A stretch of 64,000 bases of DNA from Eubacteriales bacterium (GCA_030531505.1 JAUNNH010000001.1:1-64000); one strand, 5' to 3'. Positions 1 to 7,394 are shown, numbered from the stretch's first letter. The notes: generated by a model from the letters alone, not told the origin. Numbers and translations are program-made.

Positions 1-2
1 GG

Positions 3-521
3 ACTTTTTTCGGGGACGTGCGCTTTCAGGATGAGACGATCTTCATCATCTGTGACGACGATAAGCTGACGCGGAAGCTTGGCGAAGATCACGGCACTGT
101 CATCCTTTATTTTCCCTCCGAAACGTACTATATCTGTATTTCTGACGAGTATCTCGAACTCGACATTCTGGCACACGAGATCACTCATGCGGAACTGCAC
201 ACGCGCCTTTCCGCCGAAGCACAAAAAAGAATTCCGACTTGGTTCGATGAAGGGATTGCTCTGCAGAATGACTATCGGGAGAAATACAGCGAAGCGCAAT
301 GGATCACTCAGACCGACAACGGGAAAAATGCGGTTGCCCTTGAGGATATGGACACACCGTCAGAGTTTTATGCGGGGGAAGCCGAAGACAGGCGTTTTCG
401 TTACCTGAACGCTAAGCATGAACTTGATGTATGGATGATATCACATGGGCAGCAAGGTTTATTGGAATTGCTTGATAGGCTCAATGGCGGAGCAGATTTC
501 AATACTGCATATGGAAGTTAA
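3..521 (+). CDS. Peptidase MA-like zinc metalloprotease, 5' end outside window
   Basis: The frame is open to the left edge, so the gene probably begins before the window; a GTG at 18 is the only start inside and has no visible ribosome site. The visible protein carries the gluzincin motif HEITH in LAHEITHAELHTRL (about residues 53-57 counted from the GTG), followed about 20 residues later by WFDEGIA. This His-Glu-x-x-His then W-F-x-E-G-x-A spacing is typical of peptidase MA-like metallohydrolases, where the Glu of WFDEG is the likely third zinc ligand. The C-terminal part (LNAKHELDVWMISHGQQGLLELLDRL) resembles the helical tail of the family. A terminator follows at 554. Substrate and localisation cannot be told because the N-terminus is missing. 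Confidence 0.65.
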   Translation, partial: TFFGDVRFQDETIFIICDDDKLTRKLGEDHGTVILYFPSETYYICISDEYLELDILAHEITHAELHTRLSAEAQKRIPTWFDEGIALQNDYREKYSEAQWITQTDNGKNAVALEDMDTPSEFYAGEAEDRRFRYLNAKHELDVWMISHGQQGLLELLDRLNGGADFNTAYGS

Positions 522-553
522 TTTCCCGTTTAGCACATTGAATATACGAATTT

Positions 554-578
554 GGGGTCGGGGAACCGACCCCTTTTT
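554..578 (+). terminator. Intrinsic terminator after the metalloprotease gene
   Basis: A perfect 8-bp stem (GGGGTCGG / CCGACCCC) with a GGAA loop is followed directly by TTTTTA, 32 bases after the stop codon at 521. Confidence 0.85.
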
Positions 579-596
579 ATGGCCAGCTATATATTA

Positions 597-642
597 TTGA
601 CATATGTCCGAAATTGTGTTATCATCTATTTCGACATAAGTC
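597..642 (+). promoter_or_regulatory. Promoter and candidate operator of the DUF134/NifX-like gene
   Basis: TTGACA (597-602), a 17-base spacer and TATCAT (620-625) form a strong promoter 35 bases before the ATG at 660. The -35 lies inside the palindrome GACATATGTC (599-608). A near copy, GACATAAGTC, sits at 633-642 just after the -10, and both copies are followed by similar bases (CGAAA, AGAAA). Two repeats bracketing a promoter suggest binding by a repressor. The DNA-binding half of the gene product itself is the obvious candidate, but this is inference. Confidence 0.6.
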
Positions 643-659
643 AGAAAAGAGGTGCGTCC

Positions 660-1457
660 ATGCCGAGAAAACAGCGCTGCAGATGGATTGAAGGATATCC
701 GGATCATTGGGAATTCTCACCGGAGGAGCTTTCGCACAAGGAGCCGGTCGTGATGACGCTGGACGAGTTCGAGACGATCCGCCTGCTGGATCGGGAGGGA
801 CTGACCCAGGAGCAGTGCGCCGAAAAAATGGGGATCGCCCGCACCACTGTGACAGCCATCTACGAGAGCGCAAGGCGAAAAGTCGCAGATGCACTGGTAG
901 ACGGAAAACAGCTCCTGATCCGGGGCGGAAACTATCGGCTCAACGATCAGGGAACGAAGAATATCATTCAGAAAGGAACAGGAAATATGAGAATCGCGGT
1001 AACCTATGAAAACGGAGAGATCTTCCAGCATTTTGGCCACACCGAGCAGTTCAAGCTCTACGATGTGGAGGACGGCAAGATAGTTGCGGAGCAGATCGTC
1101 CCCACCAATGGCAGCGGCCACGGCGCGCTCGCCGGGTTTCTGAAAGCGGCGCAGGCGGACGCGCTGATCTGCGGCGGCATCGGCATGGGTGCGCAGAATG
1201 CGCTGGCTGAGGCGGGAATCAAACTATACGGCGGCGTGACAGGCTCGGCAGACGCGGCCGCGAAGGCGCTGGCCGAAGGGACACTGCAATATGATCCCGA
1301 CGCCAAATGCGATCACCACGGCCATCATCACGGTGAAGGTCATGATTGTGGCCATCACCATGGAGAGGGGCATGTGTGCGGACACCACCACGGTGAAGGC
1401 CTCGATTGTGGGCATCAGGAAGGTGATGAGGGCTGCCGCCGTCATCACGGCGAGTAA
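660..1457 (+). CDS. DUF134 DNA-binding domain fused to a NifX/NifB-type cofactor-binding domain with His-rich tail
   Basis: 265 residues from the ATG at 660, which has AGAGGTG eight bases upstream; an earlier in-frame start at 552 would lie before the promoter. Residues 1 to about 95 (MPRKQRCRWIEGYP...) are a DUF134 domain with a sigma-like helix-turn-helix (LTQEQCAEKMGIARTTVTAIYESAR). Residues from about 108 (MRIAVTYENGEIFQHFGHTEQF) form a dinitrogenase iron-molybdenum cofactor biosynthesis (NifX/NifB C-terminal) fold, with the typical HFGH and CGGIGMGAQNAL motifs. The last ~45 residues repeat GHHHGEGH/DCGH units, rich in His and Cys, probably metal binding. DUF134 and NifX-like proteins are often neighbours; here they are one chain. 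No nif genes are present, so a role in Fe-S or metal homeostasis with autoregulation is likelier than nitrogen fixation. Confidence 0.8.
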   Translation: MPRKQRCRWIEGYPDHWEFSPEELSHKEPVVMTLDEFETIRLLDREGLTQEQCAEKMGIARTTVTAIYESARRKVADALVDGKQLLIRGGNYRLNDQGTKNIIQKGTGNMRIAVTYENGEIFQHFGHTEQFKLYDVEDGKIVAEQIVPTNGSGHGALAGFLKAAQADALICGGIGMGAQNALAEAGIKLYGGVTGSADAAAKALAEGTLQYDPDAKCDHHGHHHGEGHDCGHHHGEGHVCGHHHGEGLDCGHQEGDEGCRRHHGE

Positions 1458-1540
1458 ACAGAAAAACAATATTGTTCTGGAGCCCAAATACAGCCGCTTG
1501 AGGTTTCCTACTTTGCAAACAGAAAGCAGTCACACATTAT

Positions 1541-1696
1541 TTTGTTACCAACGAGGGGACGGGAAAGTACATCTGCTCCATCTGCGGCTATGTCTATGAT
1601 CCGGCCGAGCACGATGGCGTGGCCTTCGAGGATCTTCCCAAGGATTGGAAGTGCCCGCGCTGCAAGCAGGGCAAGGAGAAGTTCAACAAGGCGTAA
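1541..1696 (+). pseudogene. Rubredoxin fragment without a start codon
   Basis: Reading from 1541 to the TAA at 1694 gives a clear rubredoxin: [18 protein letters not shown], then [20 protein letters not shown]. Both CxxC pairs that ligate the single iron are intact (CSIC and CPRC). The frame is open only back to a TGA at 1499-1501 and contains no ATG, GTG or TTG between that stop and the first Cys. It may be a 5'-truncated copy, a fusion partner that lost its upstream half, or a gene with a frameshift near 1542, where an adjacent frame does offer a TTG. Rubredoxins are usually about 52 residues, so the iron-binding body is complete and only the initiation region is lost. Its place between the DUF134/NifX-like gene and a strong terminator suggests it once shared that transcript. 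Confidence 0.65.
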
Positions 1697-1847
1697 GGGA
1701 GCTTTCGTTCCATCAAGCCGGTAAGCTCACCGGCGAGAAATCCTTTCAGAATACAATAGCAAATCGTCCTGCAATCGATGAGACTGTCATCAGGGCTGAA
1801 TTGCATTTCGCTGGTTCATCGTTGACCGCAGAAAGTCTTTCTGCCTA

Positions 1848-1889
1848 AGCAAAGATCCTCGATGCGCTAAAGCATCGAGGATCTTTGCT
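1848..1889. terminator. Strong bidirectional hairpin
   Basis: A perfect 18-bp inverted repeat (1848-1865 with 1872-1889, six-base loop) with TTT after it. It probably ends transcription from the rubredoxin remnant side. Confidence 0.8.
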
Positions 1890-1912
1890 GTTTAAACGGG
1901 AAAGATTAAGGG

Positions 1913-1964
1913 CAGTTAAGGGGGCAACTTTTTTCGCTTTTGCAAAAAGTTGCCCCCTTAACTG
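1913..1964. repeat. Inverted repeat copy A flanking the ATPase gene
   Basis: A 21-bp perfect inverted repeat (1913-1933 with 1944-1964) whose core is TTAAGGGGGCAACTTTTT and its complement. It lies seven bases beyond the ATPase stop codon. A near copy stands on the other side of the gene at 3249-3297. It may act as a terminator, but the matched pair suggests element ends. Confidence 0.75.
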
Positions 1965-1970
1965 TGCTAT

Positions 1971-3203
1971 TCAGGTGAAACTTCCTTGTGTCTGAATGAA
2001 CTCCGGCAGATTCACGTGCCGGATTCCATTTCGCTTTTGGATCATATCTCCACGGGTCATAACAAATTTGGGATAATTGTCTGCAATCTGTTCCAGCGGC
2101 CTGTATTCACGCTCTTCCGTTTCCCGGCTGCTCATGATCGTCATGGCCACCTGGGCATAAGCATACTGCATTTGCTCATCACGCAGGATGAAATCACATT
2201 CCAGTTTGCCGATCCGGCCAATGCTCACCGCGTAGTTCTGGGATCTTGCATAGGTATAAACGATATTTTCCAGTACCGGACCATAGTTGATGCGGTTGTC
2301 CGTGTTCATGGCGAAGTAGAAAGCGCAGTCGGCCAAATAGTATTTCTGCTCACCGGCCAGCGAGCGGCGGGACTTCAAATCAAAGCGATTGCAGCGGTAC
2401 AGAATCTTGGCGTCCTGCAGGATCTTGATATACCGGTTCAGAGTCTCCCGTTTGATATGGACTCCCTGTTTCTCCAGATCTTTGAGGATGTTGTTCAGGC
2501 TTGTCGTCGCTCCAAAGTTGTTCAGCAGATAGGTCTGCACGCTTTCAAAGACGGCCTTATTGCGCACCTTGACTCGCTGCCGGATATCTTTTTCAAAGAT
2601 CTCCGAGATGACGCTGCGCGTATACGTCCTCTTGTCTTCCATGCTGTCGTATTGGAGCGCTTTCGGGAAGCCTCCCTCCAGAATATAGGAATCGAATTCC
2701 GCAGTCGGATTATTCTGTATCGGCTTTCCTAGGAAGGCTTTCATGCCCAGATACTCATCAAAGCTCAGCGGATACATTTCCAGTTCAATATACCGTCCGG
2801 TGAGCTTTGTCGAAAGCTCTCCGCTCAAAAGATAAGAGTTCGACCCGGTAATAAAGATCGAGTACCCGCCGTCCGTGCGGTAAGCATTGATGACTTCCTC
2901 GAAGCCTTTGACGTTCTGGACCTCGTCGATAAAGACATAGATCGTCCCATTCTCGGCCCCTGCTCCTTCGATCAAGGCGTCAAGCTGGTCCGGCGTTTTG
3001 ATCTTGCGATACTTCTTGGAATCCAGATCCAGGAAGAGGATCTGAGAGTCCGGAATCCCGGTTTCCCGCAGCTCGTCCGCAATGGAGGCCATGAGGCAGG
3101 ACTTCCCGCAGCGCCGCACACCGGTGATGACCTTGATCATTTCGGTGTCATGGAAAAAACCGCGTAAGCGGCGAAGATATTTCTCCCGTTTATAGATGTT
3201 CAT
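1971..3203 (-). CDS. AAA-family ATPase with C-terminal DUF4143
   Basis: 410 residues; ATG at 3203 with GAGGTG upstream. The N-terminal AAA_14 module has Walker A GVRRCGKSCL (about residues 27-36), Walker B TIYVFIDEVQNV (about 88-99) and the sensor-like FITGSNSYLL. The C-terminal DUF4143 region (about 210-380) carries the winged-helix-like stretch NNILKDLEKQGVHIKRETLNRYIKIL and the endonuclease-like C-terminal part ECDFIL. These ATPases are common and often multicopy in gut Clostridia and Bacteroidetes; their biochemical role is not established. The gene stands alone on its strand between two copies of one inverted repeat (1913-1964 and 3249-3297) and next to a truncated phosphatase, so it looks inserted. 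Confidence 0.85.
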   Translation of the reverse strand: MNIYKREKYLRRLRGFFHDTEMIKVITGVRRCGKSCLMASIADELRETGIPDSQILFLDLDSKKYRKIKTPDQLDALIEGAGAENGTIYVFIDEVQNVKGFEEVINAYRTDGGYSIFITGSNSYLLSGELSTKLTGRYIELEMYPLSFDEYLGMKAFLGKPIQNNPTAEFDSYILEGGFPKALQYDSMEDKRTYTRSVISEIFEKDIRQRVKVRNKAVFESVQTYLLNNFGATTSLNNILKDLEKQGVHIKRETLNRYIKILQDAKILYRCNRFDLKSRRSLAGEQKYYLADCAFYFAMNTDNRINYGPVLENIVYTYARSQNYAVSIGRIGKLECDFILRDEQMQYAYAQVAMTIMSSRETEEREYRPLEQIADNYPKFVMTRGDMIQKRNGIRHVNLPEFIQTQGSFT

Positions 3204-3248
3204 GGAATCACCTCAATGACAGTATATCCGAATCCTCTGAAAATATCA

Positions 3249-3297
3249 AGTTAAGGGGGTAAATTTTTGCATTTTTGCAAAAGTTGCCCCCTTAACT
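3249..3297. repeat. Inverted repeat copy B flanking the ATPase gene
   Basis: Left arm 3249-3270 and right arm 3277-3297 share with copy A the outer AGTTAAGGGGG and the right half GCAAAAGTTGCCCCCTTAACT. The left arm has diverged slightly (TAAATTTTT instead of CAACTTTTT). It sits upstream of the ATPase promoter region, where a terminator for that gene makes no sense. Confidence 0.75.
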
Positions 3298-3330
3298 CGC
3301 GGTTGTTCTTTCATATTGGAGAAAACATGC

Positions 3331-3510
3331 CTATCTTGCCAGCTCCAGGATGAGCCGCTGCATCTCCACGGCTTCCTGCCCGCGGTCGAAGAGATCGCCC
3401 AGAACGATCAGCTTGTGCGGCTCGGGATCAATGAAATACCCCGCCTCATCCAGCGCCTTATGAAATTCAGAATAAAAGCCGTGAATATCGGCGGTGATGT
3501 AGTATTTCAT
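3331..3510 (-). pseudogene. Truncated calcineurin-like metallophosphatase
   Basis: From ATG at 3510 the frame gives 59 residues before TAG: MKYYITADIHGFYSEFHKAL at the start and KLIVLGDLFDRGQEAVEMQRL later. The first two metal-binding motifs of the PPP-like phosphoesterases are present (DxHG as ADIHG, and GDxxDRG as GDLFDRG). The third and later motifs (GNHE, H...H) are missing, and the family is normally over 200 residues. The frame stops about 35 bases before inverted repeat copy B, which suggests that arrival of the repeat-ATPase unit cut the gene. No remaining 3' half was found beyond copy A. Confidence 0.7.
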
Positions 3511-3534
3511 ATCAAGAGTTCAACCATACTGACG

Positions 3535-3762
3535 TTATCTGACCTTGTATTTTTCGGATAGAAGATTTGGAATACGCGACCACTTAGCCAAAGTGTATTT
3601 ATCAGACACTTGAGATGCATGATTAATTGGAGTTGTACTCCAAATAACCGGAGTTAATGCAGCAATCTCCTTTAGCTGAGATAGATCAACAGAATTAGAA
3701 ATATCTTTTGCCAAAAAATAGTCTTCACAGTATAAGAAAATGATGTAGTTAATTACTCCCAT
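3535..3762 (-). CDS. Small hypothetical protein
   Basis: 75 codons in an AT-rich patch, unlike the neighbouring GC-rich DNA, starting ATG at 3762 without a convincing ribosome site. The N-terminus is hydrophobic and aromatic (MGVINYIIFLYCEDYFLAKD). I do not recognise it. It could be a foreign remnant or a chance frame; the compositional shift is the main reason to list it. Confidence 0.25.
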   Translation of the reverse strand: MGVINYIIFLYCEDYFLAKDISNSVDLSQLKEIAALTPVIWSTTPINHASQVSDKYTLAKWSRIPNLLSEKYKVR

Positions 3763-3797
3763 ACAAAAAGATCATGAACAAACGACTTTGATCGTAA

Positions 3798-3830
3798 GGT
3801 GCTCTGCAAACTGCGGAGCGCCGATTTTTT
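3798..3830. terminator. Intrinsic terminator
   Basis: Ten-base arms (3798-3807 with 3813-3822, some G-T pairs) with a five-base loop and GATTTTTT after it on the plus strand. It isolates the dehydrogenase promoter from upstream transcription. Confidence 0.7.
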
Positions 3831-3834
3831 ATAG

Positions 3835-3863
3835 TGGAAAAATCCGCCGACATGAGGTATAAT
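3835..3863 (+). promoter_or_regulatory. Promoter of the 2-hydroxyacid dehydrogenase gene
   Basis: TATAAT at 3858-3863 with a weak -35 TGGAAA (3835-3840) at 17 bases. The consensus -10 is the main support. Confidence 0.5.
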
Positions 3864-3933
3864 AAACTACTTAATTTTTCGGGTGTGACGGGCGATTACG
3901 GTAAGTCGGTATTGGCCGGGGGGCATGTGTTCT

Positions 3934-4875
3934 ATGAAGGTCGTCATCATAGGCTTTTTCCCAGAGACAGCAAAAGATAGAATCCGCGGGAGTTTTCCTT
4001 GTGACTGGGATGTCAGAATTGTTTTGCCGGAAGAGGTTGAACAAGAATTACCAGATGCTGAGGTAATTATTCCCGAACACATCCTGATCGGCGACGATAT
4101 CCTGCAGAAAGCACCTAAGCTGAAGTTGGTGCAGACAGGCGCGGGATATGACAATGTTGACTTAAGTGCATGTACAAGGCATGGTGTCCAGGTATGTAAT
4201 GCAGCAGGTGTAAATGCCAACGCTGTAGCCGAACATGTTATGGCCTTGATTCTTTGCTGGTACAAGAATATCGTGAAGCTCGACAAGTTCTTAAAGACAG
4301 ATTCCGATGAAGGCGAACTAAACTATTTTGGAGCCGAACTCTCGGAAAAAGCAATCGGCCTTGTTGGATTTGGTCATGTCGGGAAAATAGTGGCAGAATA
4401 CTGTAATGCTTTTCACATGAAAGTGCTGGTTTATAGCCATCATCCAACTGAAGCTGCAGGAATAGAGCTAAGAGACTTGGACAGTCTGCTCCGTGACAGC
4501 GATATTGTCAGCCTGCATGTTCCTCTGAACGAAAGTACCCGGCATATGATAAATGCAGATGTGTTTTCTAAAATGAAGTCAGACTCTGTCCTGGTCAACA
4601 CATCGAGAGGCGGAGTCATTGATGAGCCGCAGCTTCTGCAGGCATTGGAGACGGGCCTCATCGGCGGCGCCTGTCTGGACGTTTTTGAAGAAGAACCCTT
4701 GCGGCGCGATCATCCATTCCGCAGAATGGAAAACGTAATCTTAACGCCACATACTGCTGGCCTTCCCGACGGCGTGAAGTATCATAGGAAGCGCTATGAG
4801 TTTTTTGTGAAAAATATCGAACGGGTAATGAATGATGAAAAACCGGATTGCAGAATTAATATTTTGCAACGATAG
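3934..4875 (+). CDS. D-isomer-specific 2-hydroxyacid dehydrogenase
   Basis: 313 residues from ATG 3934. An ATG at 3925 is in frame but lies one base from the G-run that serves as ribosome site, so 3934, ten bases away, is preferred. The NAD-binding motif is AIGLVGFGHVGKIVAEY (about residue 138). The catalytic Arg is in NTSRGGVIDE, the Glu in DVFEEEPLRRDHP and the His in LTPHTAGLP, as in the phosphoglycerate/lactate dehydrogenase superfamily. The N-terminal substrate domain (MKVVIIGFFPE) is short and there is no ACT domain, so it is not a classical SerA. The 2-oxoacid reduced cannot be told from sequence. Monocistronic by appearance; the downstream DNA is scar-rich. Confidence 0.85.
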   Translation: MKVVIIGFFPETAKDRIRGSFPCDWDVRIVLPEEVEQELPDAEVIIPEHILIGDDILQKAPKLKLVQTGAGYDNVDLSACTRHGVQVCNAAGVNANAVAEHVMALILCWYKNIVKLDKFLKTDSDEGELNYFGAELSEKAIGLVGFGHVGKIVAEYCNAFHMKVLVYSHHPTEAAGIELRDLDSLLRDSDIVSLHVPLNESTRHMINADVFSKMKSDSVLVNTSRGGVIDEPQLLQALETGLIGGACLDVFEEEPLRRDHPFRRMENVILTPHTAGLPDGVKYHRKRYEFFVKNIERVMNDEKPDCRINILQR

Positions 4876-4929
4876 ATTCCGAATTATCTCTCATTATCTT
4901 CTTCCCCCGACGGTTGTAAAACACCCCGA

Positions 4930-5088
4930 TTTTACTACCATTTGACTACCATTGACGGCATTGACTTGCCGCATTTTGCCGTATTTTGCTTTTTCCGTGA
5001 CAGAGTCACAGAATATTAACAACTTTTTCTGCCCGGCAAATCGCGGCAAAACGGGGCAGAACACGGCTTTTCAGGAGGCTGATCGCAT
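4930..5088 (+). mobile_element. Remnant of an integrase-side element end, copy 1
   Basis: TTTTACTACCATTTGACTACC at 4930-4950 resembles the tandem TTTACTACC units found just after the intact integrase gene (40034-40055). About 140 bases later comes the 5' start of a LMW-PTP gene, the same spacing as at the live element's right end (40034 to 40176). No integrase coding remains. Read as the abandoned right end of an earlier insertion. Confidence 0.5.
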
Positions 5089-5157
5089 TTGACCAAGATA
5101 CTATTCGTTTGCCACGGCAGGGCACAAACCAACCCCGTTTTGCGACGTCTCACCACG
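5089..5157 (+). pseudogene. 5' fragment of a low-molecular-weight tyrosine phosphatase gene (attachment-site scar)
   Basis: After AGGAGG comes a TTG-initiated frame reading L-TKILFVCHG, the N-terminus of LMW-PTP as seen in the intact gene at 40176 (MTKILFVCHGNICRS). The 31 bases 5089-5119 match 40176-40206 at 25 positions; five of the six differences are synonymous and the sixth is the TTG/ATG start-codon change. The phosphate-loop Cys is present, but the frame then turns into unrelated sequence (RAQTNPVL...) and ends at a TGA at 5176-5178. This is what remains when an element that targets the 5' end of this gene has inserted or been partly deleted. Confidence 0.6.
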
Positions 5158-5178
5158 AAAAACCACGGTACAGTCTGA

Positions 5179-5230
5179 TTTTTACTACCGATTTACTACC
5201 GAATATTGAGCCGCAGTATGACAAAGATAC
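5179..5230 (+). mobile_element. Remnant of an integrase-side element end, copy 2
   Basis: TTTTTACTACC and ATTTACTACC lie in tandem at 5179-5200, followed at 5218-5230 by ATGACAAAGATAC, which matches the first 13 bases of the intact LMW-PTP gene at 40176 with one mismatch. The sequence then passes straight into the glmS terminator. A second, more eroded scar of the same kind as copy 1. Confidence 0.5.
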
Positions 5231-5231
5231 G

Positions 5232-5271
5232 CCGGCGAGAGGAACCCATACAGGAATGTTCCTCTCGCCGG
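5232..5271. terminator. Terminator downstream of glmS
   Basis: A perfect 14-bp stem (5232-5245 with 5258-5271) with a 12-base loop, 43 bases beyond the glmS stop codon. Confidence 0.75.
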
Positions 5272-5313
5272 TGTTTTGGTTTCAGATTATTTCCGTCTAT
5301 TCTGTGATACAGT

Positions 5314-7137
5314 TTATTCCACCGTCACGGACTTGGCCAGGTTTTTCGGCTTGTCGATGTCGCAGCCCTTTTCTTTCGCGGCATAATAGGCCAGCAGCTG
5401 CAGCGGTACCACGGCCAGCGCCGCGGAAAAGACCGTCTCGATCCGGGGAATAAAGATCACGTCATCCGCCTGGGAGACGATCTTCCTGTTCCCGCGGAAG
5501 GCCAGGGCCAGCACCTTGGCCCCGCGGGCTTTGACCTCCACAATGTTCGACAGCGTCTTGTCGCAAAGGGCCTCATTGCAGCAGACGGCGATCACCGGCT
5601 GCCCCTCGTCGATGAGGGCGATGGTTCCGTGCTTCAGTTCCCCGGCGGCATAGGACTCCGCGTGCAGATAGGAGATCTCTTTCATCTTCAGCGCGCCCTC
5701 CAGTGCCACGGCATAGTCGGTGTTGCGGCCGATGAAGAAGAGAGACTGGCTTGCATAGCGCCCGGCCAGGGCCGGGATCTGATAGTTCATGTCGATGGTC
5801 TCCTGCAGGCGCTTCGGCAGCATTTCCAGGGAGTGCACCAACGAGGCATATTCGGCCTTTTGCAGACGCCCCAGCTTCTTCGCCGCATAGAGCGCAAACA
5901 GGTACAGCACGGCAAGCTGCGTGGTATAGCCCTTGGTGGTTGCCACGGCGATTTCGGGTCCGGCCCAGGTATAGAGCGTGTGATCGGCCAGCTTTGCGAT
6001 CGTGCTGCCCACCACATTGACGATGCCAATGATCGTCGCCCCGTGGGTGCGGCACTCCTTCAGCGCCGCGATCGTGTCGGCAGTCTCGCCGGACTGGGAG
6101 ATCACCAGCACCAGCGTGTGCTCGTCCACCATGGGTTCGCCGTAGCGCAGCTCGCTGGCCAGCTCCACCTGCACCGGGATGTGGCACAGCTTCTCGATGG
6201 CATAGCGCCCCGAGCAGCCGGCGTAATAGGCCGAGCCGCAGGCGGTAATGATGATCTTATTGACAGAGCGCAGGGTCTCTTCCGTGAGCTCAAAATCGTC
6301 CAGCCGGATCTCGCCCTCATGCAGACGCGGCGCCAGGGCCGCCTTGACTGCGGCCGGCTGCTCCATGATCTCCTTGAGCATGAAGTGCTCGTAACCGCCC
6401 TTTTCCGCAGCTTCCACACTCCAGGTCACCCGGCTGATGGGCTTTTGGATCCGCTGCCCGGTGCAATCGAAGACCTGGATGGACTTTGGCGTGAGCATGG
6501 CGATCTCGCCGTCCTCCAGATAGATGACGTTTTTCGTGTGCGCAACCAGTGCGGTCACGTCGGAGGCGAAGAAGTTTTCTCCCACGCCGATGCCAAGAAT
6601 CAGAGGACTTGCCTGGCGCACAGCATAGAGCGTGTCCGGTGCGTCCGCGCAGAGAATCCCCAGGGCATAGGAGCCTTCCAGTCTCGCCGCCGTCTTCATG
6701 ACGGCGGTTTTGATATCCCCATCGTAATACATCTCCAGAAGGTGGACGATGGTCTCCGTGTCCGTCTCGCTCTGGAACACGTAGCCGTCCGCAATCAGTT
6801 CCTCCCGAAGAGCCAGATAGTTTTCGATGATCCCGTTGTGCACGATGGCAAAGCGTCCGTCGTTGGACAGATGGGGATGGGCGTTCACGTCCGTAGGCGC
6901 GCCGTGGGTCGCCCAGCGGGTATGCCCGATGCCGATGCTGCCGGGGACGGCCGCACCGTTTTCCGTCTTTTCGCAGAGTCGGGCGATCCGCCCGCTTACT
7001 TTCTCAACACAGATTGTCCCGGCATCCATCACGGCGATGCCCGCCGAATCATAGCCCCGGTATTCCAGCTGCTGCAGGCCCTTCAGAAGGATGGGCGCGG
7101 CACTCTGTTTCCCGACAAATCCAACGATTCCGCACAT
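5314..7137 (-). CDS. glmS: Glutamine-fructose-6-phosphate aminotransferase (isomerizing)
   Basis: 607 residues, the usual length. It makes glucosamine-6-phosphate from fructose-6-phosphate and glutamine, the first step to UDP-GlcNAc and peptidoglycan. The N-terminal Ntn glutaminase domain starts MCGIVGFVG with the nucleophilic Cys2, and has HTRWATHG and HPH. Two SIS domains follow (about 285-420 and 455-600), with TACGSAYYAG, SQSGETADT, and the C-terminal ending DKPKNLAKSVTVE. The leader before 7137 is only about 100 bases, and no glmS ribozyme core was recognised there. It contains the palindrome AATTTCAATGAAATT at 7170-7184, a possible operator. It lies head-to-tail after glnN and belongs to the nitrogen block. 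Confidence 0.97.
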   Translation of the reverse strand: MCGIVGFVGKQSAAPILLKGLQQLEYRGYDSAGIAVMDAGTICVEKVSGRIARLCEKTENGAAVPGSIGIGHTRWATHGAPTDVNAHPHLSNDGRFAIVHNGIIENYLALREELIADGYVFQSETDTETIVHLLEMYYDGDIKTAVMKTAARLEGSYALGILCADAPDTLYAVRQASPLILGIGVGENFFASDVTALVAHTKNVIYLEDGEIAMLTPKSIQVFDCTGQRIQKPISRVTWSVEAAEKGGYEHFMLKEIMEQPAAVKAALAPRLHEGEIRLDDFELTEETLRSVNKIIITACGSAYYAGCSGRYAIEKLCHIPVQVELASELRYGEPMVDEHTLVLVISQSGETADTIAALKECRTHGATIIGIVNVVGSTIAKLADHTLYTWAGPEIAVATTKGYTTQLAVLYLFALYAAKKLGRLQKAEYASLVHSLEMLPKRLQETIDMNYQIPALAGRYASQSLFFIGRNTDYAVALEGALKMKEISYLHAESYAAGELKHGTIALIDEGQPVIAVCCNEALCDKTLSNIVEVKARGAKVLALAFRGNRKIVSQADDVIFIPRIETVFSAALAVVPLQLLAYYAAKEKGCDIDKPKNLAKSVTVE

Positions 7138-7224
7138 ACTTTCAGTCTCCTCATTTTTCGCAAATACATAATTTCAATGAAATTCAACTGACCTGGTTAA
7201 ATGCCCAAAGGAAATCAAAATAAG

Positions 7225-7253
7225 TTTATGAGGCAGCTTTGCCGCCTCATAAA
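7225..7253. terminator. Hairpin between glnN and glmS
   Basis: TTTATGAGGC (7225-7234) and its complement (7244-7253) form a ten-base stem with flanking A/T runs on both sides, suited to termination on either strand. Confidence 0.6.
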
Positions 7254-7364
7254 CACCCTAAGCCGAGCATCGCGACGCGCGGGAAGCATGTGACGCTCCA
7301 AGCTTGCAGCGAAGCCTCGCGCCGACCAAAGCGGCAAAAAGTCGCTGCGATACGTGCGAGTTCT

Positions 7365-7390
7365 CAATTGCGAAAAGAGTTTCGCAATTG
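7365..7390 (-). terminator. Hairpin just after glnN
   Basis: An 11-bp perfect stem (7365-7375 with 7380-7390, AGAG loop) four bases past the glnN stop codon. There is no clear U-tract, so it may be a 3'-end stabiliser rather than a terminator. Confidence 0.5.
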
Positions 7391-7394
7391 TCTG

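Noticed and set aside
3316-3561. An 81-codon plus-strand frame
   Set aside because: It is antisense to the truncated phosphatase, whose motifs ADIHG and GDLFDRG are on the minus strand.
5629-7191. A 520-codon open frame on the plus strand
   Set aside because: It is antisense to glmS, which is unambiguous.
7138-7240. A glmS ribozyme
   Set aside because: The leader is about 100 bases long and no ribozyme core could be made out.
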